64,000 bases of DNA from Datisca glomerata (taxonomy: Eukaryota > Streptophyta > Magnoliopsida > Cucurbitales > Datiscaceae): the NCBI GenBank assembly GCA_003255025.1, contig QANY01005401.1:598995-662994 (forward strand). Direction: 5' to 3'. This document shows, piece by piece, positions 24,065-37,735 of the stretch. Position numbers and translations under genes: made by a program. A model generated the notes under the pieces. It saw only the letters and a list, made by a program, of their open reading frames with translations, did no database searches and was not told where the DNA came from. The first letter of the stretch is position 1, and every line of letters begins with the position of its first letter.

Positions 24065-27000
24065 TTAGCTTTTAAGAAAATTCTTCAAAGAAAATGGCGG
24101 AACCCCATCCTGCAAATCCAAAAACAATAAATATTTAGGCATTCACCCACAAATCCCTCCACATTGTCCATATGGAACTAACTAGAAATACAATTTAAAC
24201 AATACCACGATTGTCTATAAAGTGGCTTTCACCTTATCGAACTAGTCATCATGTCTTGAGTTTTATGAGCTTTAAAGATAAAAGAATCAACTAAATTCTC
24301 TTTTCCAAGTACGCCCTTCAGTAAAATACCAAATATTTTAAATACGTCCACGTCCAATGGGGGAAAAGTACTGTAGTGGTATTTGACTATAGTTTGCATG
24401 TATGCAATATGCGAACGACACATGAACACATAAACAAGTAATGAGTGACTTCACATATTACCTTGCCAAGCTCATGACTTAAACATTGCCTGACAACCGT
24501 GGCTTGTTTTAAAAGCCTTTCCATTGCTGTGAAGCTCGGCAATTTCATGTATGCTGACAGTTTGGCCCGAGAAAATAGTAAAGATTTATATCGATAGTTG
24601 GATTCAGTAAATGCTTTCCAATAAAAAATATCTTTTTTTACAGCATCCTGCTCAAGAGAACAGACAATTTATAAAGACAAGGGATCATGTGGAACAAACC
24701 AAGAATTGCTCGATTCAAACTATCTGCAACATCCTGTCGGTACTCCATACTAAGCAAATGAAACATTGGGGACTTTTCTGGGTCTTCATACGCAAGCAAT
24801 GCCATAAAGTCCTGCAATAGTAGGCTTCCCAATTAGTCAGATTTGTAATTCATGCACGCCTCTAGCTGTATAGCCTATACTGTTCCCAAAATATTTTTTT
24901 ATAGGAAACATAAAAGATATATTAATAAAAAAAAGAGTACAAGAACAGGATTTGCAGGATGAGTAATCCACCAAAAACTGAAAACGAAACAGAACAAGAA
25001 TAAATTAAAAAACACTGAAATCCAGAACTACACACAATTACAACCATAACAAATTCCAATTGTCAAAAAAAGAAGACCAAGGGGTATCCTTAAAAAGTTT
25101 CGATTTTGATGACCAAGAAGAAGCCAAAAAATAATTTTCTTCCATAAATTGATTCATCAGCAACCGTGTCTTCAAAAATTCTTCAATTTCTCTCAAGCTG
25201 CAAAGACCGCATGATACCACAAAACATCTTTCTTTTTATTTCCACCACCGAAATCCAATCTAATCAACATCTCCACTGAACAAGGTTGCACCCAACTGAG
25301 ATCAAACAATGTCAACAACCGATTCCATAATGAAGAAGCTAAAGAACAATGCAGAAAAAGTTGGTTTGAACTCTCAAAGTTGCTTTTGCACAAAATCCAC
25401 CAAGAAGGAGATAAGCACATATATGGTCTTCTCTTTTGGAGTGTATCAACAGTACTCACCTTTCCCAATACTAACAGCCATAAAAAAACTTTAACTTTGG
25501 AAGGAGAACATGATTTCCATATTAGAGGAAAAAGGAAGGATTGATGGGAATCCACAACATTAGAAATAAAATTCATAAAGGATTTACAAGAGAAGGCACT
25601 TCATTTGTTAAGTATCCACACCCTTTTGTCCATCACTTCAGAATTAAAAGAACAAGATTTAAGCAAGGGCAACAAATTAAGACACTCCCTTATTTATGAA
25701 TCAATAAGGTTTTTTCTAAAGGATAAATTCCAAGAGAGTGAAGAATAAGAAAGAATCAAATCTCCAACTTTATTATTATGGTTCAAATAAACTAAATAAA
25801 GGCTTAGAAAAAGGAGAAAAAGCCTCATCAGAATTTAATTATCGCTCAGAGAAACTCCATTGAGAAAAGACTCAGGTCCTCTAGAAATAAACTTCCTAAG
25901 ATTTTTTAAAAGAACCACTTACCACCTTTTTAGAGTCTCATCCGTTGGAGTGAGTGTCATAAATGCTTTTGATAACAGAAACCAAGATAACAGAAATCCA
26001 CAAAGAATCATTTTTCAAAGGAAACCTCCAAAGCCACTTCCCTAAAATTGCTTTATTCCTAGACAAAAGATAACGTATACCCAACCCACCTAGATCCTTG
26101 CTTTTAGTCACCTCTTCCCATCTGACTAAGTGGTCTTTTCTTCCTTCCTCAACACCCTCCCAAAGAAAGTCTCTCATCAATCACTCTAAGATGCTAGCTA
26201 CTTTCGCTTTCGGTGGTAATCTGAAAATAGACATAATAAATTGAGTTACTTCTCAAAACAACTTGTATGAAAACTAACATCCCTCCGCTAGAAAAACATC
26301 CTTTTTTTCCACCCATCCAATCTTTTCTTCACCTTCTCAACAACCAGATTCCAAAATTCCAAGGAATTGGGATTACCTCCAAGAGGGAGGCCTAAATATT
26401 TCATATGCCAAGATCTTACACCACATCCTATAAAGTTGGCAAACTCGTTCAAAACTAGATCATTAACATTAATCCCTGCCACCAAACACTTCTCTAAATT
26501 TATTTTCAATCCTAAGAGAGAGCAAAACAATTTGATTATATTCATCAAATTTTCAAATCTCTCTTCACTGTTAGGAATAAAAAAGATAGTATCATCTGCA
26601 AATTGCAAATGAGGCACATCTAATCTATTTCTTTCTATTTTAAAACCATCTAAAACATCATTATCTATACCTCTAGAAACCAATCTGCTTAAAATATCGA
26701 CCACTAACATAAATAAAAAAGGAGATTTGGGGTCCCCTTGTCTCAAGCCTCTAAAACCTTTGAATTTTCCTCTAGATCTCCCATTAACTATCACTGAAAA
26801 ATTGACTGATTTCAAACAAACAGCCCTTAATCCATTTTCTCCAAAATCACACCAAAACCCTTTTTTCCTAAGACTAAATTGTAATTCACATGATCATAAG
26901 CTATTTCCAAATCTATTTTGAAGACAATTTCCTTCCTTTTTGTTACATCTATAATCCTCAATAATTTCTTTTGCCACCAAGACCATATCCAAAATATGTC

Positions 27001-30000
27001 TATCTCTAACAAAAGCCCCTTGATTTTTAGAAACAATTTCCTCCAAAACTTCTCTTAATCTAGCAGCCAACACCTTTGCCAGGATTTTGTAAATGCTCCA
27101 AACTAAGCTAATAGGTCTGAATTCTGCCAGTCTCATTGCTTTTAATTTCTTTGGGATTAGGCAAACGAAAGTTGCATTGTTACAGGCATTCACCACTCCG
27201 TTACTGTGAAATTCATGAAAAAATTTCATTACATCCATCTTGAGAATATCCCAATACTCTTGAAAAATAGGCATTGAGAAACCATCAGAACCCGATGATT
27301 TATCTCTATTGCATTCCATAACTGCCCTTTTGACCTCGTCTTCCTCAAATTGCCTTTCAAGCCTTAGCCTGCTCTCTGAAGAGATTGGAGCCCAACCCAG
27401 GCCAATAATGTCAAAAAATTTCTCCTCTTTTTCTGAATAAAGATCTTGAAAAAACTCAAAACTTCCTTAACAATATTTTCTTCCTCCTCCAGAATAGATC
27501 CATCATCCACAACTAACTTATTCATCAACTTTTTAATTTTCCTCCCACTAGCTATTTTGTGAAACATCTTGGAATTATTCTCCCAATCCTTAATCCAATC
27601 AATTTTTGCCTTCTGCTTTCAAGAAATTTCTTCCCAATATGTGCCCTTCTTCAATCTTAATTTTTACTAATCCGTCTCTAATTTGAGCTCCAAATTTCCA
27701 TGATCTAAAATCTCCTTATCTAACTCCTTAATTTTGGAAATAATAGCCCTTTTTTCAAAACTTATGTTTCCAAACACCACTTTATTCCTGAAATTCTTTT
27801 TCAGATCATCAAGCTTCCTTGCAAATTTATATCCTTCCCATCTAAAGTTTTGAGGCTCCTCCCACCATTTTCTAACACAATCTTTGGAAGTACCATGATT
27901 TACCAACATATTCTCGAATCTAAAGATAAAGATTCTTGTCTAGCATTTAAGAACATATCCTCACAACCTATAGTAAAAAGAAATCTATCAATTCTGCTAC
28001 AAACTAATTTCTCCCTCAAATTTGATCACGTAAATTCTGCATTATGTAATCTAATATCCCTCAGTTCAGACTCTTGGATAAAGCTATCAAAGCTTCTCAT
28101 GCTTCTAGTGACCCTATTGACCCCCATTTTTTCAGATTGAAACCTAACCACGTTAAACACCAATTAGGACTACATAAACCATTCAAAGCTGCTAACTCCT
28201 CCCAAAACCAGTTTCTAATGCTACATTTATTCGGACCATAAATGCCAATAAATGCCAGAAAACCACCACTCAACACCATCACAGTTTCTAAACTTGACTA
28301 ACACAGAAAACTCACCCAAAACAAACTCCACAGCATTTAAAATTCTCACATCCCAAACTACAACTATCCCCCCTCCTTTTCCTAGGAATAAACGTCCAGT
28401 TTTTAAATCTTTTTCCCCAAATGCTATTCATCATCCTCCCATCTATATCTTCTAACTTAGTCTCCTGTAGAGAACTAAATCAGGATTTTCTTCCAAAATG
28501 GCATCCCTAACAATTTTCCTCTTTTTAGGACACCCTAACCCCCTCACATTCCAACTTAGATCATAAAAACTGGATAGCCTTAAAAAACACTAAAACCGAA
28601 TGTGAACAAAACTCCTTCAACACTACTTCCACATTTAGCTTAGAGAGCAAAATCTGGGCTATTAGTGGAAAAGCGTACCTTTTGCCGATTACCTTTATCC
28701 GGAGAATACCTCTCTGTGGCTTTATCCCAATCTTCTTCAAAAAGCATTTCATAAACTGAGTCCCTCATTTCTGAAAGTTCTTTATCAACTTCCGAATCTA
28801 TGCTCTCTTTATCTTCTGAATGGTTACTATCTTCATCTGAAGCAGAGTAAGACAGAATTGAAGGTTTAGCAAACTTCCTCCATTTTTTTCTATAATAAAT
28901 CGAACCATCAAATGTGGGTGTTTGCTGAAAAATTGTTTTTGGGATTTCTCCTTCATTTTTATCATTATTTAACTTCTCTTCTTCAGCCAAATTGGGCTCT
29001 CCCACTCCCTGTAAAGGTTCTAGCCCATTCGATTTTTCATTTGATTTGTATTTTTCAAATGGCCCAATTCTGAGTCTGAGATTGCATTTCTGGAAGTACA
29101 TCTTCCTTCATTAATGCTGACTTTTCCCTTTCTTCTAACATCAGCCCAAATATTTAATTCACTTACTTTTGGGTTTTCAAAGCTCCGCCTCTTCAAATTC
29201 CCCTTATCTCTTTCCACATATCCATGCTCCATCATTTATTCTTTGTCATAATCTTGATTCAGGTATCCTCTTCTAAATCTGCCACCTGTCCCACCAGCAT
29301 TAATAATTCCCACATCATCATCTTTTCAGCTCTTCTCTGCAATTTTTGGTTGACTTCTCTTGCTGAACTATTTTTTACTTTTGTCCTTGCATACAATTTC
29401 TTTTCTCCAAATATTGGTTTCGAAATTTCTTGAACAGGATTTAAACCTATCAGGAAAGTATCTCCTAGGACAGACCATTTCATTGCCACAGGAATAAACC
29501 CAGAAGCCAAACCCTTAACTTTTATCTTAGCATATCTTAGCTCTATGAATTTGAGGGTTTCATGAGCAATTTCTTCCGAGCCTCCACATTCTCTTCCAAC
29601 CATCTCAAAGCAGGTTTTATTCCATGAAGCAAATGGAGCTCCTTGCACTTCAATACATCCACCATTACATGTTTTTCTTTCAAATTTGTAGCTTATCATC
29701 CATTTCCAATGTTCAAGTTTCACTGGAATCTGTTCTTTCCCCAGAATCTTTCCAAACCGAATTACATCCTCAGCGTGTCTCTTATCTCTGCAAAAAAACA
29801 GAGCTTTATCATCCAAAAAAGGATGAAGCTACAGGCTAAAATTTAGCTTGCATCTTAACATCCTATGTATATCCCACCAATCATACCTTGTATCTTCTCG
29901 AACACAAAGAATAGCTTTCAACCATTTTCCAAACAAATCATCCTCCCTTTCCTTTTTAAACTTCTCTTAATCAGAGATACAACCACAGTCTTCATAAAAA

Positions 30001-32329
30001 TTTTGACGCGACTTCAGTGCTACAACATAGGATCTATTTGTAAGAACCTCTCATTTTCTTCCTTCCTTAAAGTTGACTTCTTTTCTATCTTTCCACCCTC
30101 GACTACCACAATATTATGCCTCCAAAATGCGTACAAAAGTAGATCACCCTTCTTGATTTCTACCTTCTGGAATAATCAAATTATTTTTGCATCCATCATT
30201 CTGATATTTAGTGATCACAATCCACCTTCCCCTATCACTTCTTACTCTCTCTATCATAAGAAAAAAAAAACTATTTCCTTGAATCTTTCTAAAAGCAAAC
30301 TTACCCTCATTTGGCCTAATTAAACTTGCCATCTCCTTTTTCAATTTCCCTGTTGTCTCCAGATCTAAATTCAAATTGAAACTTCTATTATGGACCTGTT
30401 TTGGAAAGAGAATGTAGTACATTTCTCCCTTCTTAACCCTTTTTATTCGAAAGCTCTTCTCCCCGACCTTCATCACGTTGGCTTCCATCTTTCGAACAAA
30501 GGCTTTGTCGTCTTCAAATCTTTTCCATTTTGTCCCTCCATGAAATTGTTTTTCTACAAAAGTGTTATTCCTGGCGAGATCCTCTCCAAATTTTGAAACC
30601 TCCGTCTCTATTTCCTCTCCCATCTGCCATCTCGAAAGTTCACAAAATATAATGCTAAAAGAACTAGAATTCTTAAATATTTCTCAATCAATTACATACT
30701 TCAAGCTTTTCCACATATTTTTGCACTTTCCCAAAAGGAGTCAACTTTGTCTGAGCGAATTCCAATGCTTCTGTGCTGCCAAAAAATGAAAAATTACAAA
30801 CAAAAAAAGGAAAGGCAATGACTTATGCTTTCCACTATATCAGTCTCATTTTGCTCACCATTTCTTAGAGCTGACAAGTCCAACGAAATGAAGGCTCAAA
30901 AGATCAAAGTGCAAATCCTCATTTTCCTCAAGTAAGCCATGTGCCATCTGTTCTGTTAGCTCGATAGCCTTAAGTGCATTCCCCTCTAACGTAAAGTGGA
31001 GAATTCCTGCATCAGTACAAAGTAAACCAAATAGAATATATAAACCGAAAGGCCATGAATAATTCCAAAAATATTAAAGCATTAACAAGACTAATAGAAC
31101 TTAGTTTCAAGATAGGAATGCAATGTTGCAATATACTTGCACCTGCCTTGAAAACTAATGACACCACTAAAACTATACCAATTTTCCCAATTTCTACCCA
31201 CAGAATTATTTATAAGGAGTAAAATGTGGACAAAATTAATTCAATAAAGTGATTTTGGAGTTTAACCATCCAGAAAACATATAGAGCATAAAATTCGATA
31301 CTGGCACTTAACCAGAAGACAAGGCTTTGTGAGCAAGAACGACTTGAGAACTGTATAATCTTAACTCTCGTGTCGACAGAGAACAAAATTTCACCTACCT
31401 TTTCTTTTCTCCATGTTCTCAAGATAATCAGCATGCTGCTTCATCCCAGTACATGAAGTGAACGTCTCCACGGTTTCTTTGTAGCAATTATGGACAAGGT
31501 ATGACAGAACAATATTATGGATGTCATCATCTTTAATAGGCTGTCAATGACATATTATAAATTTCTTAGCATTTCATAAATAAAAATGGAAGACTACAGG
31601 GATCTAGAGATAAACCGACAATATTTTATTACTCCATCCCATTATTTCATTAGAGGTGGGAACCACTATGCAATTCCAAAACATTTGTGGAGTGACGATT
31701 CTAGACGAAAATAAATGCAAAATAACCAAGCAAGAGATACATTAGTCATTAGTGGAGTGACAAATAAAGTATACAATTCATGCAAGACGCAGGTCCTAGG
31801 AAAGATGTAAAATGTAAAATTCCCTATTATAATGTGATGGCAATTCGTTAGATGGTGTTGAAACCAAATCTAAGAGACTTGGCGGTACCGTTAACCATGC
31901 CGAAATCATTATACAACTAAACATACATTAAAGTGCCCCGTGTGCTGTTGGAATCAAAACTCTTATAATCCAAAATCAGCAAAAGCCTCATCTTTGACAC
32001 CAAAACTTTACATGGCTCACTAATAACACTAATCATGATTTCAGTTTCGAAGAAAAACTTGGGGAGGGGGGATTAATAATCTCCATTTTCCACATTGAAT
32101 ACCATTAGCCAATAATACATATTAGAACTAAAATTATGAGCGAGACTATAACACCAAGCTAGGGTTTCAAAAATCACACGTATTAGGTCAATCCGAAAAA
32201 CTATTACAACCGAACAGAAATTAAAATTGTTACAATGCAACAAATTTCAGTAGCAGCAATACATATTGATTGAATTTCAAAATAAAAAAAACTTACTAGG
32301 TGCTCGAATTGACGAGGGTCGACGTCCAT
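24065..32329 (-). CDS. LisH-CTLH (RanBPM-like) domain protein
   Basis: Seven exons: 32297-32329, 31399-31540, 30859-31006, 30700-30775, 24700-24811, 24462-24553, 24065-24109. All are GT-AG and in phase, giving 215 aa. A LisH-type helix pair lies at about residues 14-46 (DDIHNIVLSYLVHNCYKETV). A CTLH/CRA region follows (ILHFTLEGNALKAIELTEQM, LEFAQTKLTPFGK, EDPEKSPMFHLLSMEYRQDV, TVVRQCLSHE). Such proteins are built for dimerisation and are related to Gid8/RanBPM subunits of CTLH E3 ubiquitin ligase complexes; plant homologues are usually named LisH and RanBPM domain-containing protein. The function of this one is inferred. Intron 4 is 5,888 bp because a LINE is inserted in it, in the same orientation. 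A GTAAGT at 24054-24059, just after the stop, may start a 3' UTR intron. Confidence 0.93.
24882..24894. repeat. LINE target site duplication, 3' side
   Basis: GTTCCCAAAATAT, matching GTTCACAAAATAT at 30638-30650 at 12 of 13 positions. It directly borders the A-tail of the LINE, which is a T run on the plus strand. Confidence 0.75.
25038..28560 (-). pseudogene. LINE ORF2: endonuclease, reverse transcriptase, zf-RVT, disrupted
   Basis: Endonuclease remnants at about 28097-28560 include FIGIYGPN; the expected DFN block reads GFN. The reverse transcriptase runs through 26894-27319 (DKSSGSDGFSMPIFQEYW, FRPISLV, NQGAFVRDRHI) and 26288-26815 (LRQGDPKSPFLF, then LQFADDTIFF with both catalytic Asp). 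A zf-RVT-like segment lies at about 25193-25576 (KVKVFLWLLVLGKVSTVDTL). Several frameshifts and stops separate these parts. Confidence 0.85.
28640..30623 (-). pseudogene. LINE ORF1-like region, frameshifted
   Basis: Starts MGEEIETEV at 30623 and continues in shifted frames (30144-30623, 29259-29816, 28640-29101). The middle block (SYKFERKTCNGGCIEVQGAP, then FIELRYAKIKVKG) resembles the DUF4283-type domain common in plant LINE ORF1 proteins. The last block is acidic and Ser-rich. No intact frame remains. Confidence 0.7.
30638..30650. repeat. LINE target site duplication, 5' side
   Basis: GTTCACAAAATAT, partner of 24882-24894. It lies 14 bp before the first ORF1 ATG of the LINE, so the copy appears to be full length. 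Confidence 0.75.
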
Positions 32330-34831
32330 GATTCGCCGCTTAGATAAATATATACAGTCCCGGAGAGAGCTTAGAGATTCGAGTTTCCACTAAGTAACGC
32401 AGAAATTCTTGATTTGAACTTTCTCTGGCGGAGGCAGAGAGGCATATATTTCATGTAGTGAGGTTTATGTCTCTCTCTCTACAAGGAGTTAGTTTATCGG
32501 ATCGCCTTTATAAGAAACTTCTCTGTCAGTTCCAACCTCCACCCACCATATCCTGTAGCCTACACGTGCACATACGTACGTTTATATTGCTTGTAAAAAA
32601 TATGTATAACGGTAACTATTAAACGTAAATAATCTTTACTGCACATCAAAAATTCTGTATAACGGTAGTAAATTCTACGCTTAAACGTAAAAGAACTTTA
32701 CTGCACATCAAAAAGATTGGAGTAAAGATAAGTAGACGTGAGTTTTTCAAATGTTAGGCTTTTTTAAAGTACTGCATTATCGTCAGTTTTGTATTCATTT
32801 TAAGTTCACTTGGTGTGTGTTTTGACAAAAAAAAGATTCTACGTTACTTTACTAATATTACCAAAAAGTTTCTCTCTCATCTCAGACTCAAGTTCTCCTT
32901 TCTTTTACTACATTACTATCACAATATCATAGAATGATCCTAATTAAAAATATCACATGTATAATAATTTAAAATAGTAAAACACATTAAGTTATTAAGT
33001 TAACTATCTAGATAATTTAAAATACTTAACAAACATTAAAATAATTTAATGTAGAACATTTAAATAATTAACCTGATGTAACTTAGAGAATGATGAATAT
33101 AATGAATCTACCATTTCTCTCATTATTATCTCTCACATTTATTTTATATTGTAAAACTCATTTACAATTGGGTGCTTGAGAGCGAGAATCAACACTCAAG
33201 ATTCTATCTCCTCTATTCTCGAATACACAAAATTCTTGAGTATGAAAAAAAAGTGAGAAGTATGGTCATTGCTCTCAAGGTGAATAACACAAGATTGAAT
33301 ACAAAATACAAATTGACTCGAGTTATCTATAAAATAGTAAAACACATTAAGTTATGACATCCATTAATAACATTTAAGATAATTATCTAGAGACTCAAAA
33401 ATATTTAACGAACGTTTAAATAATTAAGCAAGAAATAATGTACGCGTTCCTAATATTTTCTCATCTCATATCAAGGCGCAATATTTTTTTATGAAATAAA
33501 AAAGTGTAGATGTTAAACAGTTCTATCTAAAGTAGAATCAATTTTATATTTAAGTTTTGTGATTTATTGCACAACGATGCTTGAACTATTAACTTGTATT
33601 TCTATTATTTCTTTTAAAATAGTTACTAAATTAAGCATATATTTTATAATTCTCACATATTGGCAATTAAGTAGTTTGAACATTTAATAAGTCTCAAATG
33701 AATTGTCAATTTTTACTTATATTTGTTTCTTTTTATATTTTGTAATTTTTATATTTACCCATAATTCTCTCCTTCAAATATTATTATATTATAAGAGTAC
33801 GTTGAAATTAGACTTAAATTAGTTAGACAAAAACATTCAAAAAAGTGTACTCCCATCTAATCATATTTATAAATACTAATTTTTTGACACGCGTATTAAA
33901 TTTTAGAAATATTACTGACATAAGTCAAGTTGACTTTTAATGCATGTGTTTTCCTTATGATGCCAATCTACGGAGTAAACAATAGTGATGATAACATAGA
34001 CGTTTATTTTCAAGACATTCTATCAGGAGAATTAAAGCATACTATATGTTTTGTTTTAAAATGTTAAAATTTAAAATAATATTGTATTTTTAATGTTTCA
34101 AATTTCAATTTCCATTTGCAAAAGTGTACTTCCACCATATTTCATATCCGTAAGAATCTAAACTAAACTCTCATGCACATTTGTTCAAAGGATTGAAAGA
34201 AAATAATTTATAAGTTTCTCGAATATAGAATTCATTTTGTTTATTAACTATGACGAGCACTCTTGTCCTGTGTTAATGAGCTAACTTCATGCACACAAAG
34301 ACAAACAAAAAACTTCTAGACAAGTAGTATTAGTGGAGCGAGTCATTGCAAAACCCCTAAAATGCTTCAGTCAGATATTTTTACAATGGCAAAGTTTCCT
34401 TTAAGACAAAACTAGACTTGCCTAAAGGTTATAAAGTTTGATATTTATAGCTGAACAAACGACTTTGGGACAACTACCTTAATGTGACTGATGTAAAATA
34501 TCATTTAATAGTATTTGATACATTGGTGCTACATTATTTACATTATGGCTGATGTGGCATAAGCTATGCATGGCTAACAAGGCGAATGGTGATTGGTCAC
34601 ATGTACTTTACATGAACAAATCACAATCACTCACGTCTAAATCTCTTTGTTGGTGTAACCATTTCGTGACGTGGATAGGTTTAGTACGCTCGAGACCAAT
34701 GAGTATTAGGTTATCACAATATGGTCAATTGAGCACTTTCTGTGACAAACATCATAAACCCTTTGATAGTCTAATTTTAAAAACATAACAATTTTTTAGG
34801 TCATCTTATGATATTGGTGTTGTAACATGTA
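32330..34831. other. Intergenic, no gene recognised; imperfect tandem repeats
   Basis: Upstream flank of the LisH-CTLH gene, with a CT-run at about 32472-32480. A unit of 55-60 bp is duplicated at about 32604-32715 (TGTATAACGGTA ... CTTTACTGCACATCAAAAA). A second imperfect duplication links about 32975-33060 with 33330-33425. No coding region is supported. Confidence 0.55.
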
Positions 34832-35257
34832 TTTGTAAGCATTTGGACGATTAATCGCAATTCCGTAATGCAAAATCACAATTCCCAAATCTTGAAACTT
34901 TATGATTTTCACATTCAATTCATTAGATAGAATAGAAACATACATTGATCATTGATTATTCTTTGATCCTTAAACAAATTTGCTGATGGTTGGTTAGAAA
35001 ATTGTGTTTCTCCTTCTATCCCTTAGTAATACATTATTGATGGTTTCTAATATTTTCTTATAGGAAGAAGAACGACTAATTTCATTATATTCATTTGTTC
35101 TCATTGTATATTTCCATCAAAGGTTACACTATTTCATAATAACTTCCAATACATAAAACTGACCAATAAGATTTTAGCTTACATAATTATTATTAAACCT
35201 ATAATTAAAATAGAATAAATCTTATACATGGTCACTTTATGCCTTACATTCTCTCAG
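34832..35257. repeat. Long direct repeat, left copy
   Basis: It matches 44850-45225 in the same orientation over about 380-430 bp, including AATCTTGAAACTTTATGATT and CATTGATCATTGATTATTCT. The left copy has about 50 bp more near its right end. The pair may be LTRs of an old element, but I see no primer-binding site or clear TG...CA ends. Confidence 0.8.
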
Positions 35258-36083
35258 CTGATTATGTGTGCTTATTTTCTTTATTTTTAATGAAGAGATC
35301 ATAATGCGCATAATAAGTGCTAAACCCTTTCTTTCTATTAGTCACATCATGTCATCGTTAAATAAGTGATTAATATGAGTCATGGTTGTCATATATCTAT
35401 ATTTTGACATAATTCATTCCATTTACCACAATATTATATCTTAGTCTAACATGACCTATAAACAAGAAGTATATAATGGTCCAACAAATCATTTGATCAT
35501 GTTAACATTCATCTATTTATTAATGTATCTAAATAGATAAACAGAAAATATCATGAACACAAATATTGAGTTTAAAGTGTCAAATAATTATCCATAAAGT
35601 AAATCATATATTTTATCATGACTACAACCAAGAACCATACTTTCAATATATCATTGGATATCTTTAGTGCATGTCCTTTGATGGGTTTGCAATCATAAAT
35701 TCGGTGCTTATAAGCTCACTTGACGCTATTTATTTTTTAACTTCTCTTTAACGAAAAGCATTCCAATGTCATTGTTTAGAACCATTTGAATATTTGTCAT
35801 TTTTCAAAAAGAAGACTGTTGCAGAATTATCATAATAAACTTTCAGCGACTTGGCAATATTATCAACAAACTCAAGTCCTGAAATAAAATTATGCAACCA
35901 TAAATCATAAACTGTGACCTCAAAGCATGCCACAATTCATCCTTCATAGTAAATGCAATAATTACATATTGCTTCACATTTTTCATAAAAAAATGTGCAT
36001 TCTAGTTCAATCTTTAGACATTGCATAATAATTAATCTGTCACATTTTTGTATTGGAACAACTCATTCTGAGCATTTTCCCTT

Positions 36084-36737
36084 TTATGACTCGAAAACTT
36101 TATTAATATATGAGACAACTTTAACAGTCATTGTGATCCATCTCAGAATATTTCTATCCCTACCTATCACATAAAGTTTTAGAGAGCCATAAAGTTGCCT
36201 CTCATAATCTTTCATTTCAAAAGTATTATAGAGAAATTTCTTGATCTCATGTAAAATATAAAGATCATTACTAGCAAACAAAATGTCATCAACGAACAAA
36301 ACTATAAACATAATTTTGACCCCATTCATCTTAAGATATATACACTAAACAATGATGTTTTCTTTAAATCTAAGAGAAGTCATGGTATCATTAAACTTGA
36401 GATACCATTATGGGGAAACTTGTGTAGCTTTTCTTGATGCTCATTCTGACTCTAACTTTTCTTCCAGTTCCTTGATCATTTACGAGATGAATGGATGACT
36501 TCTTTGATTATTGAGTCTTTGTTCCTCATCAACTAATATATTGATCAATTCATTGATAGTCCACTTGAAATGGCCGTACTGTGCAGGACATGAAGAATTA
36601 ATAATAAATTGTACTAGAAAATGTTCATCCATATTCATTCTTAATGATTTAAGTTTTGCTCCTAGATTTGTCATTTCAAGAATATACTCATGCATGTTAT
36701 GAGAACCATCAAATTTCATGGTGCTCAAGTTAGCCAT
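36084..36737 (-). pseudogene. Internally deleted copia relic (gag joined to RT)
   Basis: Minus-strand order: a gag block at 36480-36737 (EHFLVQFIINS, TINELINILVDEEQRLNNQ, typical of copia UBN2-type gag). A reverse-transcriptase block follows at 36084-36329, with the catalytic FVDDILFASND. Protease and integrase are missing between them. Stops and frameshifts are present. Confidence 0.8.
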
Positions 36738-37290
36738 TAATGTTCCAATAAGTGATTTATCAGCAATTTAGGAACGATCTTTCACAAATTTCATAAATTC
36801 TAGCACTATCATCTTTGGGAAGAGTAGACTTTATATTGTTTGCTATAGTCATTCACATAAACATTAAACTTAATTTGTTTGATCTTTCCCAAGCTTTGTG
36901 GAATTATTTTTCATCGGTTCTGCTTTTCTCAGTAATAGCAGCGGGTTTCTCAACTTGAATTGCTAAGTTAAAATCCTAAATTCCAGGATGAAACTGAACT
37001 TGTTTACACCATTATAAGAAACTCAAATCATTAAAATAGGAATAGAAGAAGCAAACGAATGAAGAGAAACATGAGTAGATAGATACTTGAAAATTTCATA
37101 AAAGTTCTAACATTGATGCTTTGAGTTGTAAACTATAACATGATAATCTAGTTCAGTTTCAAAACGGTTAATGTAAGTCGAAGATCTCCTTTGGGTGATA
37201 CTACGACATACCATTAACTATAATGACGTAAGTATAATTTACTTATTTTGATAACTATATCTACTCTCACTCGACATACTTGTTATCTTT

Positions 37291-37735
37291 GGATATACAA
37301 CTAAATCAAATATAGTATACTAATTATCACAATAATGTTCATTTCCACGTGAATAATTAATCTACTTTTGGGCAATTCTTAAATATCCATGAAAAAATAA
37401 ACTTCAATATGTCTGTGATGTAACATTCATACTATCATGTCATTTTAAATTAGTAAGCATCGACAACTCATAGGCAATTCTTAAATATCCATGAAAAAAT
37501 AAACTTCAATATGCATGTGATGTAACATTCATACTTTGGATATACAACTAAGTCAAATATAGTATACTAATTATCACAATAATGTTCATTTCCACGTGAA
37601 TAATTAATCTACCTTTGAACAATTCTTAAATATCCATGAAAAAACAAACTTCAATATGCCTGTGATGTAACATTCATACTATCATGTCATTTTTAATTAG
37701 TAAGCATCAACAACTCATAGGCAATTGAAAGTATT
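37291..37735. repeat. Compound tandem repeat, A-B-B-A-B layout
   Basis: Unit A (GGATATACAACTAA(A/G)TCAAA) occurs at 37291 and 37538, 247 bp apart. Unit B (CAATTCTTAAATATCCATGA) occurs near 37372, 37473 and 37619. No reading frame spans it. Confidence 0.85.

Larger units (their letters stand above)
24895..30637 (-). mobile_element. Full-length but inactive LINE (L1-type) in intron 4 of the LisH-CTLH gene
   Basis: A 5.7-kb non-LTR retrotransposon on the minus strand, bounded by a 13-bp duplication with one mismatch and ending in a short A-tail. In order it holds an ORF1-like region, a degraded endonuclease, a reverse transcriptase with the FADD box, and a zinc-binding region of the zf-RVT type. 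Frameshifts and stops break all parts, so it cannot move on its own. Confidence 0.9.

Noticed and set aside
34552..34788. 78-residue reading frame
   Set aside because: No domain, isolated, and composition typical of chance frames in intergenic DNA.
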